Shown here piece after piece: positions 1 to 6,800 of a stretch of DNA of 10,036 nt. How positions within the stretch are numbered: the first letter of the stretch is position 1; every line of letters begins with the position of its first letter. The notes under the pieces were generated by a model. It was not told the DNA's origin, made no database searches, and saw only the letters and a program-made list of their open reading frames with translations. Made by a program: the position numbers and the translations under genes. Origin of the DNA: Acanthamoeba lenticulata (lineage: Eukaryota > Discosea > Longamoebia > Acanthamoebidae); the NCBI GenBank assembly GCA_002179805.1, contig NAVB01002909.1:1-10036 (forward strand), given 5' to 3'.

Positions 1-343
1 GTGAATGGCCCGGCCAACAAGCTCGCTGTATTGAGCTATGAACGGAGAAAGAGTAGGTGGACGAACCGTGCTGTGGGTGTTGTCGGCCAAAGCCAGAAGG
101 GACGGGCCCAGCGCCGCAATTGCCAGGCCCAACGCGAGGAAGCACCCATAGTAGCACAGCGCTGCAGTGCCAGAAGCGTAAGTGCGACGATGACGGCCGG
201 AGTCCGGAGGCAGAAGAGGGAGGGAGAGAGTGAGGCGTACTTGTCTGCGCTTTTTGGGTGGCGAGCACTTTCAGTAGACGGCCTGCCGTCCACCCTTGGT
301 GCTTTGGGAGCAGCGCTTCCTCCTCCGCGAAGCTGCCGCTCAT
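1..343 (-). CDS. Major facilitator superfamily transporter, N-terminal part (MFSD4/NaGLT1-like), cut by window edge
   Basis: Two exons are visible: 343-241 and 161-1, with a GTACGC...CTGCAG intron at 162-240 (79 nt, phase 1). The ATG at 343 opens a hydrophilic, acidic N-terminus (MSGSFAEEEALLPKHQ) typical of a cytosolic tail. Splicing joins it to a first membrane segment at about residues 36-58, LCYYGCFLALGLAIAALGP, followed by SLLALADNTHS. This 'GL.IA.LGP.LL.LA..T' pattern is the TM1/loop-1 signature of the MFSD4/sodium-dependent glucose transporter 1 branch of the MFS. About 88 residues are present; the remaining 11 or so helices lie off the left edge. The substrate cannot be inferred, since many protist members of this branch are uncharacterised. 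An alternative reading frame over this region gives a signal-peptide-like start at 566, but it contains no family motif. The family call comes from pattern recognition only. Confidence 0.7.
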   Translation of the reverse strand, partial: MSGSFAEEEALLPKHQGWTAGRLLKVLATQKAQTSTPHSLPPSSASGLRPSSSHLRFWHCSAVLLWVLPRVGPGNCGAGPVPSGFGRQHPQHGSSTYSFSVHSSIQRACWPGHS

Positions 344-624
344 CGTGCGGTGTTAAGAAAGAATGGACAAGCAAACTTCCGGTCGTGCATAAACAGCGCC
401 ACAAACAGGACCTGACGTCACCCCGAAAACAAAGTTGTTGTGCATTTGTTGCAGACAAGCTAAGAAAAGACAACGAAACGAAAAGAAACCCCAAAACGAT
501 TCGCCTCGGCGTCCTTGAAAGGCTGCATTCACCTCTCAAGTGCGCGGGAAGTCCGGCGACGTCCACATTGTGGGTTGGCGCGAGGCGAGCCGTTTCGCTA
601 GAGTATAAACGTTACCGGAGAGCT
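344..624 (-). promoter_or_regulatory. Intergenic stretch: 3' flank of the coiled-coil gene and 5' leader/promoter of the MFS gene
   Basis: This 281-nt segment lies between two same-strand (minus) genes. On the minus strand it has pyrimidine-rich stretches at about 455-500 and one perfect TGACGTCA octamer about 70 nt upstream of the MFS ATG. No AATAAA is seen for the upstream gene on the minus strand. No conserved coding sequence was recognised. Confidence 0.45.
413..420. promoter_or_regulatory. TGACGTCA palindrome (CRE/bZIP-type octamer)
   Basis: A perfect 8-bp palindrome sits 70-77 nt upstream of the MFS gene ATG at 343, a plausible position for a proximal promoter element bound by bZIP (CREB/ATF-type) factors. 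The sequence match is seen directly; use as a binding site is inference. A second identical octamer lies at 4400-4407 inside intron 1 of the ATPase gene, so the motif is not restricted to promoters here. Confidence 0.35.
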
Positions 625-2487
625 CTACGGGACGACGTGACGAGGGACAAGCGTACCGGGAGTACTTGCGGCCTTGGTGAAGTAACGGAAGCCGTCTTCC
701 TCCACTTCGATGTCGGAAGCGTCTCTCTTCCTAACGGGCTTCAGTGGAGTCTGCCATGAGGTTGTCCCTTCAGGAGGTGTAGCTGGCGCGTCCTTTCCCC
801 GCGACAGCAACAGGGTCTTGCGCGCCTCCAGGTGAGAACTGGTGCGAGAAGCCTTGGGCTTCGGAGCACTGTTCGTCTCACGTTCTTGCCAAAGAGGTAC
901 CGCTCCGTCGAGGTCAAAGGTGCCAGGGTACCCCGCGCGCAGTTTCCTCCCCAACTTTGGTTCGCGCAGACTGGTAATCCTTGCCTTGGCCGAACGAGAA
1001 GGTCGGCTTGAGGATGAATCCTCTGACTCGGAGGAAGAGCGAGGCTCGGCTCTCCCTCTCTTCGGGCGCTTGGGAGTCCTCGGCTCCGACCGGGTGGCAC
1101 TCAGAGGAGTACGTTTTCTCTTGGGCGTAGCCGTTTTGGCGAGAGGCAGGGGCGCAGCGTCCTGCTCCTCTTCGCCGTCGAAGTAGGGGCTCCACCCTGC
1201 TAGCCAGCGGTGGATGCGGTCTTGGTTGTCGCTGCTGTCATCGCTGATGTCCGAGTGCGAGTCCGACTCCGTGTCTTGCTGTGCGGTGGACGGCAGCGTT
1301 CGTTGGGCCGGTTCCTCACGGTGAGATTCAGCCTTGTCGTCCAGTTCTGCGCGGTCTGAAAGAGAGCGAGCTTGCTGGGGCCGGGACAAGAACGACTTGC
1401 GCGCAACGCTGCCTCCCTTCAGCGGCTCGGCCAGGTCGGCGTTGGTAACAGGGAAAGCACTCGGACTGAAGAGAGCACCTCTGAAGAAGCAGCTGTGAGC
1501 CATGGTTCCGATAGGAGCAATGAGGCTAAGCGTACCGTGTCTGCAAGTCTTGGAAGAGGGGAGATGAGGTCGTTCCAAACCTTCTCGTCTTAAGGTCCAG
1601 GTGAGTAAGGCTCGGTGCAGACGCCAGACGATGATCAAGCAGCTCAAGGATGTCACTCTGCTGTGCCTTCAGGGTCTTGTTTTCTGCCTGGGCAAAGAGG
1701 TGCTTGAGCTCTAAGCGCTTGTGTAAAGCTTGATTGGTACCTTTAGCGAGATGTTTTCTTTCTCTTGCCTCGCTGCCTGGCGCAGAATGTCGTCTCTTTC
1801 CACCGTTACCGCCTTGAGTTTTGCTTGAAGCTCATGGATAGTAAGCAAGTTACGGAAAGTAGCCAGCCGATGAGGAAGGAGAAAAGAGAAACAAACAACA
1901 GGGGACAAGGGTGAGAAGGATATCTGCTCTGAAGCCTCACGTTTCCGCGAATGATGTCGTTGTTGATCTCACTGTGCTTCTTCCTTGCTGTAACGGAGGA
2001 TTGGATGATATCACTCAATGCAACTACGCGGAGAAGTAGTGTAACGAACCGAGCTCGAGCTCTTTCTTCGATTCGAAAAGCTTGTTCTTCCATTGAAGCT
2101 CCCTGTTGTTCAATTGAAGCTCCCTATTGTGGCTGGCGTCGAGCTTCAAAGCCAACTACAACTCGTAGAGTGAGCTGAACGAGGTTGTAACACGTCCGTG
2201 AGTAGCACAACATCGCGCAGTGTGCGTACCTCTTTGCAGCTGCTGCACGAAGACCCACCCAGAAAACTCCTCCTTGCCTGTGGTGTTGGCACGCCAGTCC
2301 GGGCCGAGAACACGTCAAGAAGTTCCTTGCTCATCGTGCTGGTGTAGTCTCCTGCCTCTGGGTACTTGAGCAAAGAGAAACGGGAGGACTGGCCAATACG
2401 GTGAGGACGGTCCCTGTTTGCCTGCGCGTTTGCGTTTTGTTGTCGACTTTCGCGCCAAAGCCACTTTGCAGCTCGCTGCTCGCTCAT
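625..2487 (-). CDS. Unrecognised coiled-coil protein with charged, Ser/Pro-rich, NLS-bearing C-terminal half
   Basis: My model has six exons on the minus strand: 2487-2230, 2119-2050, 1987-1941, 1830-1741, 1717-1536 and 1480-625 (about 500 aa). Phases agree throughout. Residues about 87-210 are coiled-coil forming, with heptads such as ELQLNNRELQWKNK, LARKKHSEINND, LQAKLKAVTVERDD and LFAQAENKTLKAQQ. Residues 280-300 are an acidic Ser/Asp stretch. Residues 336-360 hold basic clusters (PKRKRTP, TPKRPKRGR) that look like nuclear localisation signals, with several TP/SP sites that could be phosphorylated. The protein ends DGFRYFTKAASTPGTLVPR HVVP. I do not recognise a family; a nuclear or chromosome-associated scaffold is only a guess. 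Weak points: two introns use acceptors ending GAG, exon 1 is in a frame without clear motifs, and the exon 4/5 join needs either a 23-nt intron (1718-1740) or a one-base sequence error. The C-terminal exon (625-1480) and the coiled-coil exons are the best supported. Confidence 0.6.
1718..1740 (-). other. Candidate 23-nt intron or frame disruption inside the coiled coil
   Basis: Reading the minus strand, the coiled coil ends one exon at ...ENISLK (1741) and resumes at RLELKHLFAQAENK (from 1717) in a different frame. The intervening 23 nt begin GTACCA and end ACAAG. Removing them restores an open frame and the heptad pattern. The alternative is a single missing base, in which case the protein would read SLKGTNQALHKRLE across the join, which also looks like good coiled coil. 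The sequence alone cannot decide. Confidence 0.35.
2092..2125 (-). repeat. 21-bp-period tandem duplication encoding one heptad
   Basis: The 13-mer attgaagctccct occurs at 2092-2104 and again at 2113-2125, offset by 21 bp, i.e. seven codons. On the minus strand it encodes ELQLNNR followed by ELQWKNK, so the duplication equals exactly one coiled-coil heptad. Both copies are preceded by an AG (AATAG, AACAG), so each could act as a splice acceptor in the same phase, 21 nt apart. Confidence 0.7.
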
Positions 2488-2490
2488 CAG

Positions 2491-2500
2491 ATCACGTGAT
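2491..2500. promoter_or_regulatory. ATCACGTGAT palindrome (E-box/CACGTG core)
   Basis: This perfect 10-bp inverted repeat with a CACGTG core lies 3 nt upstream of the coiled-coil gene ATG on the minus strand. CACGTG is the classic site for bHLH/bZIP-type factors. A second CACGTG directly abuts the heliorhodopsin ATG (7767-7772). The motif is seen directly; function is inferred. Confidence 0.35.
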
Positions 2501-2543
2501 GATTTGCTCTTGTTGCAGTTCTGCAGCCGGTACGGTCCGCGCC

Positions 2544-2633
2544 ATGAGCAAGCGAGCTTTTGTTAGACCTCCTGGAATTTGCGCTCTGTTTCATCTTCCG
2601 CCTGTGAAGAAGCCAAGAAAAAGAGGACAGTAA
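2544..2633 (+). CDS. Small upstream ORF (29 aa) ahead of RNF113
   Basis: ATG at 2544 in a good context (gcgccATGag) opens 29 codons ending in TAA at 2631-2633, 46 nt before the RNF113 ATG. The peptide contains GICALF followed by PVKKPRKRGQ, which loosely resembles the conserved N-terminal block of RNF113 itself (GVCAIF then basic residues). It could be a regulatory uORF if transcription starts upstream of 2544, a remnant of a partial duplication, or chance. Whether it is transcribed cannot be seen. Confidence 0.3.
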   Translation: MSKRAFVRPPGICALFHLPPVKKPRKRGQ

Positions 2634-2679
2634 AGAAAATAAATGGAAAAAAAAACAGTCGGGCAGCCCACAACACATC

Positions 2680-3751
2680 ATGAGCACAGAGCCACAGAAT
2701 CCTGCCGCAGATGCGAAAAAGATAGATGACGAGGACGATGAGGGTGGCGTGTGTGCCATCTTCAAGGCTCGAAAGGGCAGAGCAGGAGGCAACTTCCGCA
2801 AGAGGGCCGGTAAACCACTTTCTGCCTCAACAAAAGACAACAAGAAACCGCGACCCGAAGAAGATGTGTCCGGCTCCTGGGAATCTACACGTTCGGCGGT
2901 GCGTACAATCACGATAGCCGTTTCGAGTCTGCGCACGTTTTTTAAGTTGTTTTTAACCTTATTGCTGTTTATGCAGGGTCCTGCCGTTCCCAAGATGGCT
3001 ATCGCCACCGCTATGCTGGAGACAGAGACCGAGCGCGACCGGGACGCAACGGCCATCGCTGAGCGTGCCAAGAAGCTGCAGCAAGAACTAGGTGCGCCCC
3101 TTCCCTTTTCGACAGTCGATGCACTTGCGCTGTTCTAACACTGCTAGCACAACAGCCGAAACAGACCCGGACAAGAAAGTGTACAGGGGACAGGCCAACT
3201 ACACACAGTACATCGATCGGGGCGATACGTCTGGCCAGATCAAGGGCGCGGGCATCCGCGCTGGCCCGGTGCGTGCTTCGCTTTACGCGCGTGCCATCAC
3301 GCGATGGGACTACCAGCCCGACGTCTGCAAGGACTACAAGGAGACCGGTTACTGCGGGTTTGGGGACAGCTGCAAGTTCATGCATGACCGTGGAGACTAC
3401 AAGAGTGGATGGGAGCTCGAACGGGACTGGAATGAACAGCAGAAACAGAAGGCGGCTGCTAAGACCGGCGACGCAGGCGAAACCGCTGAGCCCGAAGACG
3501 ATGAGGACATCCCGTTCGCGTGCTACGTGTGCCGCAAGGCGTTCACCGACCCGGTCAAGACCAAGTGTGGCCACTTCTTCTGCGAGCGTTGTGCGCTTAA
3601 GAAGTGCAAGGTAGAGTGCTTGGTCTGCGCTCAGAAGACTTCAGGCGCCTTCTCCATGCCCACTCGAGTAGAAAAGAAGAAGCTCGAGGATGCTCGCAAG
3701 AAGCACGAAGCCCAGCCCAAAGGGGATGATGACGATGAAGAGGCCGCTTGA
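2680..3751 (+). CDS. RNF113: RNF113/CWC24-type splicing factor, CCCH zinc finger plus RING finger
   Basis: Three exons: 2680-2898, 2977-3091 and 3156-3751, giving 309 aa, close to the usual 260-345 aa of the family. Introns are GTGCGT...ATGCAG (78 nt, phase 0) and GTGCGC...AACAG (64 nt, phase 1; branch-like TTCTAAC at 3134-3140). The N-terminus carries the family block VCAIFKARKGRAGG (about residues 24-37). A CCCH finger is formed by C169, C178, C184 and H188 (C-x8-C-x5-C-x3-H), followed by GDYKSGWELERDW, a hallmark of this family. A C3HC4 RING follows: C234, C237, C249, H251, C254, C257, C266, C269. The C-terminus is Lys-rich then acidic (DDDDEEAA). CWC24/RNF113 joins the spliceosome around its activation, contacting the 5' splice site region, and animal RNF113A is also an E3 ubiquitin ligase. 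It diverges from the coiled-coil gene and is followed 72 nt later by the ATPase. The start at 2680 fits the conserved N-terminus. Confidence 0.95.
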
Positions 3752-3766
3752 GCGCGTGTCTCCGCC

Positions 3767-3772
3767 AATAAA
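3767..3772 (+). terminator. AATAAA polyadenylation signal of the RNF113 gene
   Basis: A canonical AATAAA lies 16 nt after the RNF113 stop and is followed by a T/GT-rich stretch at 3785-3808 (ttttttcttgttctttcttt), the usual layout of a downstream cleavage element. The ATPase ATG (3824) comes only 51 nt after the hexamer, so 3' processing of one gene and the promoter/leader of the next overlap. Confidence 0.65.
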
Positions 3773-3823
3773 TGCAGCAAATAGATTTTTTCTTGTTCTT
3801 TCTTTTGTGCTCGGCTCGAGTTG

Positions 3824-6800
3824 ATGCAGCAGACCGCCTCAGGACAAAAGGTCGTGTGGGGGGCGCGAAAGCCTAAGAGACCAGCAGCTTCCCCATCGTC
3901 CACCTCGGTGGCGAAGAAGCAACTCTCAACAACTTCCGTGACCGAGAGTACCAGCAAGAAGAAATCGCAAGTCAAATCTAACAAGAACGAGGCAGCTGCA
4001 TGCGATAAAGGATGCTGCGAGGCCCCTGAGAAAGGCAAGCAAGCTCAGGGCAGAAGCTATCTTCGTCGCTACGGGTTCATGCGCCAGCTGGTCCAGGCCC
4101 AGGTCTCTGATGAAGAAGAGCTGTCGACCTTTGACTTGGAGGGTGAGCGTTCGAGCAACCTGCTGGGCGAGGACATGTGCAAGTGGGGTACGGACATGAT
4201 CGGCGGTGACGTGGTTCTGGATGCCGCGGCCGAAGTGGCGGCCGAGTGTTGCCGCTTGTGCCTCGAGGCCGACGCCTGCTGCCGCCAGTTGTGCTGCGCC
4301 GCCATGTGCTGCCTTCGCAAGCTGGGAGCCTCGATGCTCACTGGCAGCAGCGTGGACAGCAAGGCTCAGGTGATCTTCCGCTCTTTGTCTTCTCCTCGCT
4401 GACGTCAACTGACTCATGAGCGCCAATAGACGAAGCCGTCTGGCTCGCTCGTGACGGTTCATCTCGACCTGAGCGGCTTGGATTGCGCCGACTGTGCATC
4501 AACCGTAGAGCGTACGCTCAAGCGAAACGAAGCTGTTGTCAGCGTGGTTGTGAGGTTGGTGTGCCCTCTCCCACTGTCCTGGGCTTTAATGTGCTCATTC
4601 CCGTCCTCCTTGTCCAACAGCGCCATGACGAACAAGGCTGAGGTCACGTTTGACGCCCAGCGCATGGATGAAGCGACGATTGTGAAGGACATCAGGGCTC
4701 TCGGCTTCGGCGCCGAGATAGGCGCGCCGTCGTCTGCGGCCCGCCTGATCCTGCGCGTCAAGCCGGCGACCGCAGAGGACGTTCCCGACGTCTCCGCGGT
4801 GGCCGTCGAGCTGGCACGAAAGCCAGGCATCGCTCGCGCTGTCTACAAGCGGAAGAAGGAACTGCTGATCGTCGACTACGATCCGCACAAGGCCGAGATT
4901 CGTTCAAGGATGGACGAGTTGACAGCGTCTGGGCTCGACCTGAGTGTGGTCCGCGAGCTGTCGGGTACGCGTGGTCTCCAGCTTGCCTGCTACGCCCATA
5001 GAGCTAGTACTTATGCAACGATTACAACGCAGGCGAGAACAGCGCTCAGAAGCAAATGCGGTCATGGCGCTGGCGCTTCTGGGTGGGCGCCTTCCTGAGC
5101 GTGCCGGTTTTCCTCATCTCCTTCGTGTTCCCGCATGTGCCGACCGTCGACTCGGCCTTTGACGAGGAGCTGACCCAAGGTCCGTACCCCGTCTTCAACC
5201 GCCTCATGGTCTTCCCCTTGGCAGGTAGAACTGATTCAGTGAGGGAATGCAGGGCTGTCGCTGGGTGTCTTCTTGTGCTGGCTTCTGGCCACACCGGTCC
5301 AGTTTATTCTAGCGTGGCCTTTGTATGGCTCCTCCGTGCGTGCCCTGTGGTATGGCCACAAGGCCAACATGGACACCCTCGTCATTCTGAGCACCCTCAC
5401 GGCGTATCTCTACTCGTCAATCGCCGTCATCATCGCCATGGCCGGCGTCAACTTTGAAGGTACGTCCCTCAGGCGTCTTCGTTTTTATGTTTCAACGTTT
5501 AATTTCACAATACACTGTACAGGCGAGTCCTTCTTCGAGACATCGGCCATACTTCTGACCTTGATCATGCTGGGGCGCTATCTCGAGGCCCTGGCGCGCG
5601 GCAAGGCCTGCGACGTGGTCTCCTCTCTGCGCGGCGAGCAGGCCACAAGCGCGCTGCTTCTTCCCCGCAACGCCCTTCTCTCATCATTGGACGACGAAAA
5701 CGAAGAGTCGGCTGAAGCGAAGCAGCCGGAGGAGCAGGAGGAATGGGAGGTAGATGTTGAGCTTGTCCAGCCGGGCGACACGATCAAGGTCCTGCCGGGC
5801 GCCAAGGTGCCCGTCGACGGCGTGGTCCTGCTCGGCACTAGCGCCGTGGACGAGTCGCTGGTCACCGGCGAGTCGCTGCCCGTGGCCAAGCGGCCCGGCA
5901 GCCTCGTTCTGGGCGGCACCATCAACCAGCACGGCGTCCTCCACGTGCAAGTCACCCGCCCGGTCTCGGAGAGCGCCCTTGCCGGTACTTATTTGTGTCG
6001 ACTTGTCCCCGCCAGCTCTGCTCGACTCACGCGCACGTCGGCGCGCCAGCGATCGGGCGGCTGGTGGAAGATGCGCAGGCCAGCAAGCCGCGATTGCAGC
6101 GGGTGGCCGACGTCGTCGCGTCGTATTTCGTGCCGGTCGTACTCGCGCTCGCTCTGGCCGTGCTCGCCCTGTGGATCAGCCTCAGCGCGCCAGGCGTGGT
6201 CGACACCGACGACAACCACTGGGTGCCGTTCTCGCTGCAGTTCGCCATCGCCGTGCTCGTGGTGTCGTGTCCATGCGCCATCGGCCTCGCCGTGCCGCTG
6301 GCGGTCATGGTGGCCAGTGGCGTGGGCGCCAAGAACGGTGTCGTCTTCAAGAGCGGCGCCACCATCGAGGCTTGCCGCCACATCGACGCCGTCATATTTG
6401 ACAAAACCGGCACGCTCACTGCCGGGCGCCTCACTGTAGTCGACCAGTGGTGGCTAGACTGGAAGGGCATGTCGGAACAGCAGGCCAGCGACGCCGACGA
6501 CGGCGACAGCGAACAGTGCCGCCAGCAGCTCCTCGGGCTCATCGGTTCAGCTGAGCGGGGAAGCGAGCACGCTCTCGCGCGAGCCATCATGAGCTACGTC
6601 GAAACATGCCTGCCGACAGGCCGACTGGTCGAGCCGGAGGACTACACCGCCGTTCCGGGCCGAGGTCTGTCTGCGCGCGTGCTCGGCCATGCCGTCCTCG
6701 TTGGCAACCGCCAGTGGATGCGCGATAACAGGGTCGCTTTGGCTAACGACACTGACGCTGACGACGACGATGAGGTCACGGCGCGGCACGAAAATGAAGG

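Larger units (their letters stand above)
2488..2679. promoter_or_regulatory. Bidirectional promoter region between the coiled-coil gene (-) and RNF113 gene (+)
   Basis: The two divergent start codons (2487 minus, 2680 plus) are only 192 bp apart, so both promoters and 5' leaders must share this DNA. It contains the 10-bp palindrome ATCACGTGAT at 2491-2500, a small plus-strand ORF at 2544-2633, and an A-rich run at 2634-2656 just upstream of the RNF113 start. No TATA box is obvious. Confidence 0.55.

Noticed and set aside
36..566. A minus-strand ORF of 176 codons with a signal-peptide-like N-terminus
   Set aside because: It overlaps the MFS exons in another frame, shows no family motif, and its C-terminal part is explained by the spliced MFS reading.
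1..759. Long open plus-strand frame of 252 codons
   Set aside because: Composition is Arg/Ser-rich without domains and it lies antisense to the MFS and coiled-coil genes; GC-rich shadow frame.
842..1186. Plus-strand ORF antisense to the coiled-coil gene
   Set aside because: Antisense shadow of the Ser/Arg-rich C-terminal exon; no independent support.
2418..2543. Upstream extension of the small ORF before 2544
   Set aside because: It overlaps exon 1 of the divergent coiled-coil gene and has no start codon closer to the promoter; only the 2544 ATG is in the intergenic region.
5578..6590. Several minus-strand ORFs antisense to the ATPase
   Set aside because: High third-position GC of the ATPase keeps antisense frames open; their products are low-complexity and match nothing.
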